Assembly: GCA_019416285.1 (NCBI GenBank)
Contig: DXXM01000001.1
Span: 62,001 to 126,000, forward strand
Origin: Bacteroidales bacterium
GTDB taxonomy: Bacteria; Bacteroidota; Bacteroidia; Bacteroidales; Muribaculaceae
DNA: 64,000 nt
Direction of reading: 5' to 3'
The position numbers and the translations under genes are program-made. The notes under the pieces are model-generated. The model was not told where the DNA came from, made no database searches, and saw only the letters and a list, made by a program, of their open reading frames with translations. This document shows, one piece after another, positions 51,391 through 60,030 of the stretch. Position 1 is the stretch's first letter, and every line of letters begins with the position of its first letter.

Positions 51391-51636
51391 TCAGTGGTGA
51401 CTTCGCTTCCGGCGACGGTCGATTATGGCGAGGATAAAGTGGACTATGATTCCGTAGACGAGGGTGACGAGCAGCGCAAGGGCCTCGTTTATCAGGATGT
51501 TGAGATGAAGGGGCATCGGCCATTCGGGGCGCGACTGCCTGACGGCGGCAGTGACGGCGCACACGCTCAGGGCGATGAACACGGCAATCATGGACAGCGG
51601 GGCCGCGCCGAGCCGGTATTTGCCAATCTGTATCAT
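51391..51636 (-). CDS. Small membrane protein, unknown
   Basis: An 81-residue protein with two hydrophobic segments (about residues 11-31 and 49-71) separated by a short loop RQSRPEWPMPLHL, and a strongly basic C-terminus (DRRRKRSHH), which predicts both ends inside by the positive-inside rule. No family recognised. It follows a similar-sized two-helix membrane protein gene by 9 bp in the same direction, so both are probably translated from one transcript below the SanA-like gene. Confidence 0.65.
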   Translation of the reverse strand: MIQIGKYRLGAAPLSMIAVFIALSVCAVTAAVRQSRPEWPMPLHLNILINEALALLVTLVYGIIVHFILAIIDRRRKRSHH

Positions 51637-51645
51637 GTCGTCCCG

Positions 51646-51885
51646 TCAGTCCGTCTTGATTCTGTCTTGTCTGATTCTAACCTTGCCGAAGAGGTTGCCG
51701 TTTCTGACCTCGCGGCGGTAGCAGAAATAGAATTTCGTGCAAAAACCGGTGATGCAGACGGCGGCGAGGAGATTCCACCACTCGAGACTTCCGTCGGCCA
51801 CGCGGATTGCGCGGTCAACCACGCCGGCAAGCGACATAACCGCCAGCGCCAGCCACAGATTGCGTTTGACTTTGTTGCTTATCAT
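51646..51885 (-). CDS. Small membrane protein, unknown
   Basis: A 79-residue protein with two hydrophobic segments (about residues 9-26 and 35-55), a Trp pair in the connecting loop (SLEWWNLL) and a basic tail. No family recognised. The matching size and topology of the next gene suggest a related or cooperating pair. It lies 68 bp after the SanA-like gene. Confidence 0.65.
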   Translation of the reverse strand: MISNKVKRNLWLALAVMSLAGVVDRAIRVADGSLEWWNLLAAVCITGFCTKFYFCYRREVRNGNLFGKVRIRQDRIKTD

Positions 51886-51953
51886 AAAAGACTCTTAAAA
51901 ACTAAATGTAATATGGTTTTGTCTCCGCGTTCAAGATATTTTATCATAGCTGA

Positions 51954-53027
51954 TTATCTGATTTGAAATTCAACATAGGCGGTGTCGCTTTTCACTATCG
52001 GATAGGGCGGAAATGAAAATGTCTTTACCAGACGGTAGGTCCCGGATTTATCGCTTAAATCATAAATCCATGGCTTTACAGTTGTCCTGAACGAGCTGTT
52101 TGGACGAAGGCTATATCCGACATCATTAAAGCATACCCCTATACCTTTTGTTTGAAAATCAAGATACTTTATTGAGTATGGTGCCTCGTGCCAGTTGCCG
52201 TCCATAGACTTCTCTTCTATTCTGTACCATTCTCCAGTGGTCAAATCAACATCACGGGTATTTGTAAATTCTATGATAAGAGAATCCACAGGCTCTGTTA
52301 TTTGGTCCGGGCCAACAATCTCCATGGTCATTCCATCCACAGTAGCATAACTTTTCTGGGGAATTATGTCCGGAATTCGGATTTTCTCGCCGAGGAAATG
52401 GGGCTGTTTGCCAAACCATATATCAAGCATCATTTTGTCTCTTGCGAGCCATTCGCGCAGGGCAAGCCGCGTCCTGACCCAGCGTCCGGCACGCAGAGGT
52501 GCGCAAACGGCTATGGCATGGATGCCGTTGGTCTCGGCAAGATATAACGCACGGGCGCAGTGGTCGGCCTGCGAAATTATTGTCAGCGAGTCACAACCGA
52601 ATACCTCGCGGGCCCTTACGACGGAGTCAAGCGTGCGGAAGCCCGCGAAATCAAGGATGATTCTGTCAGCAGGCACTCCGTGGGCAATCAGTGAGTCACG
52701 CATTGCGGTCGGTTCGTCATACTGCCTTGTGTGGTTGTCGCCGCTCGCAATTATGTAGTCAATCTTGCCTGCATGGTAGAGTTCCGCGGCAGTCCGGATG
52801 CGGTTGGTAAAATATGAGTTGGGGCGTCCGCTCCGGTTCAGGGGGCTGGTGCCGAGCAGAAGCGCGACCTTATTGTGTGGAACAGAGTCTGCTACTGCAT
52901 ATAACATATCTTCGGCGGCGTTCTCCACACGGATGTTGGTGTAGAGTGTGAAGCCGACAAGCAAGAGGAGTAATAGGCTAAGGACGATAACGATGCGTCT
53001 GACTGATGATTTGTGATTCCGGCTCAT
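51954..53027 (-). CDS. SanA/DUF218-type membrane protein with C-terminal Ig-like domain
   Basis: A 357-residue protein anchored by one N-terminal membrane segment (about residues 12-32, after RNHKSSVRR). The ATG at 53027 fits the SanA N-terminus; a longer open frame upstream is Pro/Ser-rich and overlaps the neighbouring gene. The DUF218 domain has VALLLGTSP, YFTNRIRTAAELYHAGK, IIASGDN, LDFAGFRTLDSVVRA and FHAR-like QADHCARALYLA. SanA affects envelope permeability to vancomycin in enterobacteria. Unlike typical SanA (about 240 residues) the last 120 residues form an Ig-like domain (TGEWYRIEEKSMDGNWHEAP) resembling a bacterial Ig-like family of secreted proteins. Confidence 0.85.
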   Translation of the reverse strand: MSRNHKSSVRRIVIVLSLLLLLLVGFTLYTNIRVENAAEDMLYAVADSVPHNKVALLLGTSPLNRSGRPNSYFTNRIRTAAELYHAGKIDYIIASGDNHTRQYDEPTAMRDSLIAHGVPADRIILDFAGFRTLDSVVRAREVFGCDSLTIISQADHCARALYLAETNGIHAIAVCAPLRAGRWVRTRLALREWLARDKMMLDIWFGKQPHFLGEKIRIPDIIPQKSYATVDGMTMEIVGPDQITEPVDSLIIEFTNTRDVDLTTGEWYRIEEKSMDGNWHEAPYSIKYLDFQTKGIGVCFNDVGYSLRPNSSFRTTVKPWIYDLSDKSGTYRLVKTFSFPPYPIVKSDTAYVEFQIR

Positions 53028-53070
53028 GTCTGCAATGCGGATTGAGGATGTGAGGGAGGACCGGGTGGGG

Positions 53071-53322
53071 TCAGTTTTGGGAGGGGATGGAGCGGAGGGC
53101 TGCGGCGAGCTGGTCGGGGCAGGAGGTGGGTTTGTTGCCGCAGCGGATTCCTTCGAGCCGGGCAATGACGTCGGCGGGGCGCATCCCGCGGACGAGGGAG
53201 CCTATGCCCTGAAGGTTTCCGTGACAGCCGCCGACGAAGCTAACTCCGGCTATGAGGCCATCTTCAATCTCAATCTCTATGAGGCGCGAGCAGGTGCCCT
53301 GTGTAGCGTACTGATATTTCAT
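53071..53322 (-). CDS. TSCPD domain protein (TIGR03905 type)
   Basis: An 83-residue soluble protein matching the small TSCPD family: YQYATQGTCSRLIEIEIEDG at the start, VSFVGGCHGNLQGIGSLVRG, then CGNKPTSCPDQLA with the name-giving motif (residues about 66-70). Several conserved cysteines suggest metal or substrate binding. The TSCPD segment also occurs at the C-terminus of some class II ribonucleotide reductases. Its own role is unknown. A minus-strand -7 element TACCTTTG lies at 53381-53374, divergent to the dCMP deaminase promoter. Confidence 0.9.
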   Translation of the reverse strand: MKYQYATQGTCSRLIEIEIEDGLIAGVSFVGGCHGNLQGIGSLVRGMRPADVIARLEGIRCGNKPTSCPDQLAAALRSIPSQN

Positions 53323-53373
53323 GACTTAAACAGTGTGGGATTCCGGGTGGATATCAAATATTTTTCAATACCA

Positions 53374-53381
53374 CAAAGGTA
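53374..53381 (-). promoter_or_regulatory. -7 element of TSCPD gene
   Basis: Reads TACCTTTG on the minus strand, about 52 bp before the ATG. Same octamer as the divergent promoter at 53486. Confidence 0.5.
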
Positions 53382-53485
53382 ATACTTTTCAGCGAATCCA
53401 CGGCATTGCCCATCAAATTGCACGATTTTATATACAAGTGTGTAATATTTTGAGATGAAATGTGCCATAATACAATAATTCTCAC

Positions 53486-53493
53486 TACCTTTG
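53486..53493 (+). promoter_or_regulatory. -7 element of dCMP deaminase gene
   Basis: TACCTTTG fits the consensus and gives a leader of about 15 nt. No clear -33 box. Confidence 0.5.
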
Positions 53494-53512
53494 CAGCAAT
53501 AATTCAACCGAA

Positions 53513-53953
53513 ATGGAACATAACGGCAAGCAAGATCTGCTCGACAGGCGCTATCTGCGCATGGCACGCATCTGGGCAGAAAATTCATACTGCGAGCGCC
53601 GCAAGGTAGGTGCTCTCATGGTGAAGGAGCGCACTATTATTTCCGATGGCTTCAACGGCACTCCTGCCGGATTCGAGAATGTGTGTGAGGATGCCGACGG
53701 ACTGACGAAAACATACGTGCTCCACGCCGAGGCAAACGCAATCACAAAAGTGGCCCGCTCGAACAATTCGGCCGAGGGCTCGACGCTCTACGTGACGGCC
53801 TCGCCCTGTCTGGACTGTGCCAAACTGATGATACAGGCCGGCATAAAGAGAGTGGTCTACAGCGAGCTCTACCGTATCACCGATGGCCTCGACCTGCTCA
53901 AGCGCGCCGGTATCGAATGTTGCCATATACCTGACAATACTGACGGCTGTTGA
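53513..53953 (+). CDS. Deoxycytidylate (dCMP) deaminase
   Basis: A 146-residue zinc deaminase of the ComEB/dCMP deaminase group, which turns dCMP into dUMP for thymidylate synthesis. The zinc site is HAEANAI (about residues 76-82, His ligand and catalytic Glu) and SPCLDCAKLMI (about 101-111, two Cys ligands). Also seen are RYLRMARIWAENSYCERRKVGA-type N-terminal residues (12-33) and VVYSELYR. In Bacteroidales this gene commonly precedes an S41 protease and a 5-FTHF cyclo-ligase gene, the order found here. Confidence 0.94.
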   Translation: MEHNGKQDLLDRRYLRMARIWAENSYCERRKVGALMVKERTIISDGFNGTPAGFENVCEDADGLTKTYVLHAEANAITKVARSNNSAEGSTLYVTASPCLDCAKLMIQAGIKRVVYSELYRITDGLDLLKRAGIECCHIPDNTDGC

Positions 53954-54024
53954 TTTTGACCCACTGCTTAATCAAACCTGTCGTTATCATATCCCGTCAA
54001 AAAGCTAATCTGTAAAAACCTTCT

Positions 54025-55659
54025 ATGAATAACCGTCTGAAAAAAACATCCGTATGGATGCCGCTCGTCATAGCCCTGTCTCTTGTAGCGGGCATGTGGA
54101 TCGGTAAACTGTTTTTCAACGATTCCGCCAAATGGAGCTCGCGCAGCAAGCTCGACACAATTATGAAAATAGTCGAGCGTTCATACGTCGACAACGTCGA
54201 TACTGACAGTCTGCTCGAGGCTTCGCTTCCTGAAATCCTGGCCCATCTCGACCCTCACTCCGTCTATATTCCCGCGGCCGACCTGCAGGGTGTCAACGAG
54301 GAATTGGGTGGCTCGTTTTCGGGTATAGGTATCTCGTTCAACCTTCTCAACGACAGCATAAACGTGCTTGAGGTGATTTCCGGCGGTCCGTCGGAGAAAG
54401 CCGGGCTGCTCCCGGGCGACCGCATCACGGCCATCAACGACACTCTCGTGGCCGGACAAGGGTGGAGCGACGTGAAGGTCAAGAGCTCGCTCCGCGGCGA
54501 GAAGGGTACCACGGTGAAACTCACCGTTGTGCGCCACACGTCGAAGAAGCCGCTGACTTTCGATGTGGTCCGCGGCGACATCCCGACCACCTCGATTGAC
54601 GCGGCCTATATCATAGCTCCCAAGACGGGCTATGTCAAGATAAGTAAGTTCAGCGCCAACACCTACAGCGAGTTCCTGACCTCGATGATGGACCTCGTGG
54701 CCGACGGTGCGGAGAAATTCGTGATAGACCTCCGCGGCAACGGCGGCGGCTTCATGGAACCGGCGGTGCTGATAGCCAACGAGTTTCTGCCTGCCGGCTC
54801 GCCGATTGTGAGCATGCGCGGAAAGACTTCGCCTGATTCGAGACCGACGATGAGCGACGGCTCGGGTACCTTCCTCAACAATGAGCTGGTGGTGCTCCTC
54901 GACGAGATTTCGGCAAGTTCGAGCGAGATTCTCGCCGGTGCCATCCAGGACAATGACCGCGGTCTGCTCATAGGGCGCCGCTCATTCGGCAAGGGCCTCG
55001 TGCAGAATCAGATGGAGCTGCCCGACAGCAGTGCCATCCGTCTGACGATTGCCCGCTACTACACTCCCTCGGGACGCTGCATACAGAAAACCTACGCTCC
55101 TGGCACCGACTATGACCGCGACATCATCAACCGCTACGAGCACGGAGAGTTCTATAACGCGGATTCCATCAAGTTTGACAAGTCGCTCGCTTTCGAGACC
55201 CTCCACGGCCGCACCGTGTATGGCGGCGGCGGAATCATGCCTGACATTTTCGTGCCCAACGATACGATAGGTATCACAAGCTATTATCTGAATGTGCTCA
55301 ACGCGGGCCTGATTCAGAAGTACACCTTCGACTACACGGACCGCAACCGTCCGCGTCTCGAGAAGGCCAAGACCGCGGCAGAGCTGATGAAGCTGCTCCC
55401 CGACGACGAGACTCTGCTCCAGGATTTCGTGAACTACGCGCACAAGGCCGGAGTGCCCCGCAGACCGTATTACATAAACATTTCGCATGACTTGATTGTT
55501 AACCAACTGAAAGCCATGATTGCGCGTAACGCTCTCGGTGTGCAGGGCTATTTCGAGGTGTTCAATGAAGTTGACCCGACGGTACTCACAGGTATTGATG
55601 CCCTGAATGACGGCAAGGCGGCTTTCCCTATTACCACAACAGAAAAAACAGGGAACTGA
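54025..55659 (+). CDS. S41-family C-terminal processing peptidase
   Basis: A 544-residue envelope protease of the CtpA/Tsp family. One N-terminal membrane/signal segment (about residues 10-26) exports or anchors it. A PDZ domain (about 85-175, GGSFSGIGISFNLLNDSINV, SGGPSEKAGLLPGDRI) recognises C-termini, and the S41 catalytic core has VIDLRGNGGG, EISASSSEILAGAIQDN with the Ser nucleophile and RRSFGKGLVQ with the Lys base. About 150 further residues follow the core, usual for the Bacteroidetes members. It ends 4 bp before the cyclo-ligase gene, indicating coupling. Confidence 0.94.
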   Translation: MNNRLKKTSVWMPLVIALSLVAGMWIGKLFFNDSAKWSSRSKLDTIMKIVERSYVDNVDTDSLLEASLPEILAHLDPHSVYIPAADLQGVNEELGGSFSGIGISFNLLNDSINVLEVISGGPSEKAGLLPGDRITAINDTLVAGQGWSDVKVKSSLRGEKGTTVKLTVVRHTSKKPLTFDVVRGDIPTTSIDAAYIIAPKTGYVKISKFSANTYSEFLTSMMDLVADGAEKFVIDLRGNGGGFMEPAVLIANEFLPAGSPIVSMRGKTSPDSRPTMSDGSGTFLNNELVVLLDEISASSSEILAGAIQDNDRGLLIGRRSFGKGLVQNQMELPDSSAIRLTIARYYTPSGRCIQKTYAPGTDYDRDIINRYEHGEFYNADSIKFDKSLAFETLHGRTVYGGGGIMPDIFVPNDTIGITSYYLNVLNAGLIQKYTFDYTDRNRPRLEKAKTAAELMKLLPDDETLLQDFVNYAHKAGVPRRPYYINISHDLIVNQLKAMIARNALGVQGYFEVFNEVDPTVLTGIDALNDGKAAFPITTTEKTGN

Positions 55660-55663
55660 CCCA

Positions 55664-56209
55664 ATGAAAAAGGATGATATAAGGCGTGCGATAAAGGCGC
55701 GCAAGACTCTTCTGAATGAGGAGGAGAAGCTGTCGGCGGCCGAGAGGGTGTTTAACCTTCTCGAGCAGACTGCCGATTTCATGCTTGCTGACAGGATTCT
55801 GATGTATCACTCGCTTCCTGACGAGCTTTCGACGCGCGCTTTCATCCGGAAATGGGCGGGGAGGAAACATTTCTATCTCCCGCGTGTCAATGGTGTGAAT
55901 CTCGAGATTCTGCCATATAACGAGTCACGCCTGGCCCTGGGCTCGTTTCATATCGAGGAGCCGACGGGCAATGACACTTCGGCCATAGATGACATGGAGA
56001 TGATAGTGGTGCCGGCTGTGGCATACGACCGCACGGGCAACCGCGTGGGCCGCGGAAAGGGCTACTATGACCGCTTGCTTGCCGGATGCCGCGCCCGAAA
56101 GGTGGGCGTCGGCTATGATTTCCAACTCGTGGACGAAATTGACGCCGACCCGCATGATGTCAGGGTGGACGTTATCATTACCGAAAGTAGGCTTGTCAAG
56201 GTGTTTTAG
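55664..56209 (+). CDS. 5-formyltetrahydrofolate cyclo-ligase
   Basis: A 181-residue enzyme that recycles 5-formyltetrahydrofolate to 5,10-methenyltetrahydrofolate with ATP. I use the ATG at 55664, 4 bp past the protease stop; an in-frame ATG at 55607 lies inside the protease gene. Motifs: KKDDIRRAIKARKTLL at the start, ILMYHSLPDELSTRAFI, FYLPRVNGVNLEIL, and the ATP/Mg loop VVPAVAYDRTGNRVGRGKGYYDRLL-type sequence (residues about 110-134). It closes the dCMP deaminase-protease-cyclo-ligase set and is followed by a bidirectional terminator. Confidence 0.95.
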   Translation: MKKDDIRRAIKARKTLLNEEEKLSAAERVFNLLEQTADFMLADRILMYHSLPDELSTRAFIRKWAGRKHFYLPRVNGVNLEILPYNESRLALGSFHIEEPTGNDTSAIDDMEMIVVPAVAYDRTGNRVGRGKGYYDRLLAGCRARKVGVGYDFQLVDEIDADPHDVRVDVIITESRLVKVF

Positions 56210-56241
56210 TATAGATTTAAAGTATAGAGGATATATAATTT

Positions 56242-56278
56242 AAAAGGCTTGGATAATATGGAATTATCCAGGCCTTTT
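56242..56278. terminator. Bidirectional terminator
   Basis: Arms of 16 nt (56242-56257 and 56263-56278) match at 15 positions, loop 5 nt, flanked by A4 on the left and T6 on the right. It separates the convergent cyclo-ligase and BadF-type kinase genes and can serve both. Confidence 0.9.
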
Positions 56279-56309
56279 TTGTCTATTGTCAACTCTATGC
56301 TAAAAAGAA

Positions 56310-57152
56310 TCACCCGTGATACGCGATGAGGGAGGGCATGGGGGTGCGGGTGATGTTGCCGAGGCGGAGGTTGCAGCGGGTGGCGGCGGCGTGGAGCTGG
56401 GGACGGAAACTGACGGCTATCGATCCGATGAAGTTGACGGGCAGACGGTGGGCGTCGTCGTAGGCCATGACGTTGAAGCGGAAGAAGCGCTCGAACTCGT
56501 CGGTGACGAAGCTGTCGATTTCCTCGATGTCGATGTGGCGCGAAAGGAAGGGGGCGAAGGAGGCGAGGTAGGCGTTGGGGCGCTCGCTGCGGTAGACACG
56601 GCGGATGATTTCTGGGATGTCGGTGTCGGGGTATTCGTCGCTGAAGAGCTTTATGACCTCGTCGGAGAACTGGCGCTTGAAGATGTGGGCGATGAGACGG
56701 CGTCCGAGCACGGCTCCGCTGCCCTCGTCGCCAATGATGAAGCCGAGGGGTGAGACGTTGGCGACGATGCGCTCGCCGTCGAAGAGGCATGAGTTGGAGC
56801 CGGTGCCGAGTATGCAGGCTATACCGGGCTCGTGGCCGCAGAGGGCACGGGCGGAGGCGAGCATGTCGCTCTCGACGTGACACTCGGCCCCCGGAAAGAG
56901 TTCGCTGAGCTCGGCCCGGATTTTGCGGCAGTGCTCTCCGGCACATCCGGCGCCGTAGTAATGGATTTCACGTATGTCGTCGGCCAGCGATATGAGGATT
57001 GTGGCCTCTGTGCGTATGAGTTGCCGGAGCGAACCTTCGGCAGCGACGGCTGCGTTGTGGCCCGAGGTAGAGAACTGGAGTTCGATGTGTCGGTCAACGG
57101 ACAGCACGGCCCATTCGGTTTTGGTGCTTCCCGCGTCAGCAATTATTATCAT
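56310..57152 (-). CDS. BadF/BadG-type sugar kinase (GlcNAc/MurNAc kinase-like)
   Basis: A 280-residue cytoplasmic ATPase of the ASKHA fold. The phosphate 1 loop IIIADAGSTKTEWAV (residues 2-16), ESDMLASARA (about 104-113), phosphate 2-like CILGTGSNSCLFD and the GFIIGDEGSGAVLG adenosine-loop region match N-acetylglucosamine kinase and MurK-type N-acetylmuramic acid kinases. The next genes upstream encode an exo-muramidase (NamZ type) and an AmpG-like permease, so MurNAc or anhydro-muropeptide sugar phosphorylation is the likeliest job. No MurQ etherase gene is in the window, so the downstream step is not visible here. Confidence 0.85.
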   Translation of the reverse strand: MIIIADAGSTKTEWAVLSVDRHIELQFSTSGHNAAVAAEGSLRQLIRTEATILISLADDIREIHYYGAGCAGEHCRKIRAELSELFPGAECHVESDMLASARALCGHEPGIACILGTGSNSCLFDGERIVANVSPLGFIIGDEGSGAVLGRRLIAHIFKRQFSDEVIKLFSDEYPDTDIPEIIRRVYRSERPNAYLASFAPFLSRHIDIEEIDSFVTDEFERFFRFNVMAYDDAHRLPVNFIGSIAVSFRPQLHAAATRCNLRLGNITRTPMPSLIAYHG

Positions 57153-57165
57153 TTTTCCGTTGGGA

Positions 57166-57315
57166 AATTTAGAGTTGAAAGTTGAAAATTTAAAGTTTAA
57201 AATTGAAAATTTAAAGTTTAAAGTTTAGCGTTGGGTGTTTAGAGTGTGGTATAAAGTATAAAGTTGAAAGGAATGTTAGAGTTGAAATTTCAACTTTCAA
57301 TTTTCAATTTTAAAA
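57166..57315. repeat. AT-rich GTTGAAA/TTTAAAGTT repeat tract
   Basis: Irregular tandem GTTGAAA, ATTTAAAGTTTAAA and inverted forms fill the gap between the kinase and NamZ genes. It contains a perfect 16-bp palindrome, AGTTGAAATTTCAACT, at 57280-57295. Confidence 0.7.
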
Positions 57316-58653
57316 TTATCTGTATAAGCGGTATATTTCGGAGCGGGCGCGGAAGGTTTCGACGTCTTTGTTCCAGAAGGGGGCGAGGTCGGAGACGCGG
57401 TAGCCGGTGGAGAAGAGCTGGCGGACTTTTTTGGAGCCGCAGACTTTGTCGAACATGGCGAGGCGCGCCGCGGTAGTCTTGGCGAAGGCTTTCTGAGTGG
57501 GATACATGGCGGCAAGCTCCTGCATGATGTAGAACTGGATTAGTGAGAGGGGTGATTTTTCCACATCAGTGACATATATTTCCACGCCGCTGAGGTTTTC
57601 GCCTTTGAAAAGAGCGTAGAAGGGCTTGTAGTGTATCGGTCGGAACTCCGTGGCGGGGATCCGGAGGGCGTTGAGGCGGTCGGCGAGCTGCTGGGCGTCA
57701 ATCCAGGGGGCACCAGCGAGTTTGAAGGGGAGAGTGTAGCCCACGCCGATGGAAACGTAGTCGAGTTCACCCATTATGCCTGTAGCCGGATACATGACGG
57801 CGCTCGACGGGTAGGGGATGTGAGGCGAGGGGAGCACCCAGGGCATACCGGTCTGCGCGAAGGTCATGGAGCGGCGCCATCCTTCCATCGGAATGACGGT
57901 GAGGTCGGCTTTGACACCGCCTTTGAGGAGGCCTTCGGCGTTGAGATAGCGCGCGAGTTCGCCGGGGGTGAGGCCGTAGAGGTAGGGGATGGGATACTGG
58001 CTCACGAATGAACGGCAGTCGGGTTCCACGAGGTTGCCCTCAATCTTGTTGCCTCCAAGCGGGTTGGGGCGGTCGAGCACCATGAACTGCTTGCCGTTTT
58101 CGGCGGCGGCTTCCATGGCGAGGCCCATGGTGGAGATGAAGGTGTAGCTGCGGCAACCGATGTCCTGAATGTCGTAGACAATCACGTCGACGTCCTTGAG
58201 CATTTCGGGGGTGGGTTTGCGGGTCTTGCCGTGGAGGGAGTAGACGGGGACGCCTGTCCTGGGGTCGGTCTCGTTGAGAACGGTGGCACCTGCCACGTAA
58301 TCGCCGCGGACGCCGTGTTCGGGGGCGAAGAGGGCGGTGAGTTTCACGCCGGGAGCTCCGGCGAGGATGTCGATTGTTGACTGCATCGAGTTGTCGATGC
58401 CTGTGGGGTTGGTGATGAGGCCCACGCGCTTGCCCTGAAGCGCTTCGAATTTGTTCTTTTTAAGCACCTCGATGCCCGGGAGGACGGGGTCGGAGGTGGC
58501 GCGGGGAGCGTCGGACGTGAAGTTTGTGCCGTCGCTTGCTGTGGCCGAGCTCTCGCCGGTGATGACGGATGAACTGTTGCCGCAGCTTATGGCTGCTATC
58601 GCAAGAAGCAGGGAGGAAATGAATCCGGTCATGAATCTGGGTTTATGTTTCAT
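57316..58653 (-). CDS. Exo-beta-N-acetylmuramidase NamZ-like lipoprotein (DUF1343, GH171)
   Basis: A 445-residue exported enzyme of the DUF1343/NamZ family, which releases MurNAc from the non-reducing end of peptidoglycan fragments. The ATG at 58653 leads a signal peptide with lipobox (AISC, about residues 21-24); ATG 58632 is an alternative, and a longer open frame upstream is not signal-like. Signatures: GKRVGLITNPTGI, LTALFAPEHGVRGD, VDVIVYDIQDIGCRSYTFIS, DRPNPLGG, WVLPSPHIPYPSSAVMYPATG-type sequence and a C-terminal domain. Neighbouring AmpG-like permease and BadF-type kinase genes suggest a cell-wall sugar salvage route, as described for Tannerella and Bacillus relatives. Confidence 0.92.
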   Translation of the reverse strand: MKHKPRFMTGFISSLLLAIAAISCGNSSSVITGESSATASDGTNFTSDAPRATSDPVLPGIEVLKKNKFEALQGKRVGLITNPTGIDNSMQSTIDILAGAPGVKLTALFAPEHGVRGDYVAGATVLNETDPRTGVPVYSLHGKTRKPTPEMLKDVDVIVYDIQDIGCRSYTFISTMGLAMEAAAENGKQFMVLDRPNPLGGNKIEGNLVEPDCRSFVSQYPIPYLYGLTPGELARYLNAEGLLKGGVKADLTVIPMEGWRRSMTFAQTGMPWVLPSPHIPYPSSAVMYPATGIMGELDYVSIGVGYTLPFKLAGAPWIDAQQLADRLNALRIPATEFRPIHYKPFYALFKGENLSGVEIYVTDVEKSPLSLIQFYIMQELAAMYPTQKAFAKTTAARLAMFDKVCGSKKVRQLFSTGYRVSDLAPFWNKDVETFRARSEIYRLYR

Positions 58654-58731
58654 TGTCGGGTGGATGGGGATTGAACGAATGTCTGTCATACAAAATAACA
58701 AACAATCTGTCAGGGATGGTTGAGGCGGAGG

Positions 58732-60030
58732 TCAGCGGGCGGTCTTTTTACCGAATGAGGGGTCGATGCGGATGAGGTAGGTGACGCCGATGGTAGCGAT
58801 GCAGCAGACCATGGTCCAGAGGAAGAAATTGCGGTAGCCGACGGTCTCCTCTATCCATCCGGCCGCCATGCCGGGGAGCATCATGCCGAGGGCCATGAAG
58901 CCTGTGCAGATGCTGTAGTGGGCGGTGCGGTGGCGTCCCTCGGAGAAGTAGATGAGGTAGAGCATATAGGCCGTGAAGCCGAAACCGTAGCCGAACTGCT
59001 CGATGAACACGCAGATGTTGACCGTCAGGAGGGAGGGGGAGTGGGCGAAGCTGAGGTAGACGAATGTGAGGCAGGTGAGCGACATGCTCCAGGCCATGGG
59101 GCGCAGCCAGAATTTCAGTCCGCGGCGGGCGGCGAGGATACCGCCGATGATGCCTCCGAGGGTCAGGCCGATGATGCCGACGGTGCCGTAGACAATGCCG
59201 ACTTCGGCGGTGGAGAGGCCCAGGCCTCCGGCGCCCACGGGGTCGAGGAGGAAGGGGTTGATGAGCTTGACGAGCTGCGCCTCGGGGAGACGGTAGAGGA
59301 GCATGAAGATGATGGCCACTCCGACCTGTTTCTTGCGGAAGAACTCGGCAAAGACGTTGATGAACTCGCCCCATACCTGGCGGGTGTCGAGCCGACTGGT
59401 CGAGGCGGGATGCTCCACTTTCGGGAGGGCCCAGGTGTGGTAGAGGGCGAAGCAGAGGAAGAGGATGGAGAGGATTGCGAAAACTATCGCCCAGGAGAGG
59501 GGGATGTTGCCGGTGGATGTCTCAAGCGCTCCGGCCACTATGACGAGTATGCCCTGGCCCATGACGGTGGCTATGCGGTAGAAGGTGGAGCGGATGCCGA
59601 CGTAGAGCGACTGCTGGTGTTCGGTGAGCGCGAGCATGTAGAAACCGTCGGCAGCGATGTCGTGGGTGGCGGATGTGAAGCCCACGAGCCAGAATACGGC
59701 GAGAGTGAGTGAGAAGCAGAAGGGGGTGGGGAGGGCGAAGGCTATTCCGGCGAAGGCGACGGCCATGAGCCACTGCATCGAGAGAGTCCAGCGGCGTTTG
59801 GTGCTGATGATGTCGACAAAGGGGCTCCAGAAGGGTTTTATGACCCAGGGGAGGTAGAGCCAGCCGGTGTAGAGCGCGATGTCGGTGTTGGAGAAACCGA
59901 GGCGCTTGTACATGATGACGGAGATGGTCATCACGGCCACGTAGGGGAGTCCCTGGGCGAAATAGAGTGTGGGAATCCATGCCCACGGCGAGCGTCGGGA
60001 CCGTGCGGATGAGTCGGGATTATTTTTCAT
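58732..60030 (-). CDS. AmpG-like major facilitator permease
   Basis: A 432-residue inner-membrane protein of the AmpG branch of the major facilitator superfamily; AmpG proteins import muropeptide sugars (GlcNAc-anhydroMurNAc). Twelve hydrophobic segments are visible, with WIPTLYFAQGLPYVAVM at the first helix, DIALYTGWLYLPWVIKPFWSPFVD-type sequence in helices 2-3, and SATHDIAADGFYM near residues 119-131, all typical of AmpG. The start codon lies inside the last codons of the Fic gene (11-nt overlap), so translation is probably coupled. Context with NamZ and the sugar kinase supports muropeptide or MurNAc uptake. Confidence 0.9.
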   Translation of the reverse strand: MKNNPDSSARSRRSPWAWIPTLYFAQGLPYVAVMTISVIMYKRLGFSNTDIALYTGWLYLPWVIKPFWSPFVDIISTKRRWTLSMQWLMAVAFAGIAFALPTPFCFSLTLAVFWLVGFTSATHDIAADGFYMLALTEHQQSLYVGIRSTFYRIATVMGQGILVIVAGALETSTGNIPLSWAIVFAILSILFLCFALYHTWALPKVEHPASTSRLDTRQVWGEFINVFAEFFRKKQVGVAIIFMLLYRLPEAQLVKLINPFLLDPVGAGGLGLSTAEVGIVYGTVGIIGLTLGGIIGGILAARRGLKFWLRPMAWSMSLTCLTFVYLSFAHSPSLLTVNICVFIEQFGYGFGFTAYMLYLIYFSEGRHRTAHYSICTGFMALGMMLPGMAAGWIEETVGYRNFFLWTMVCCIATIGVTYLIRIDPSFGKKTAR

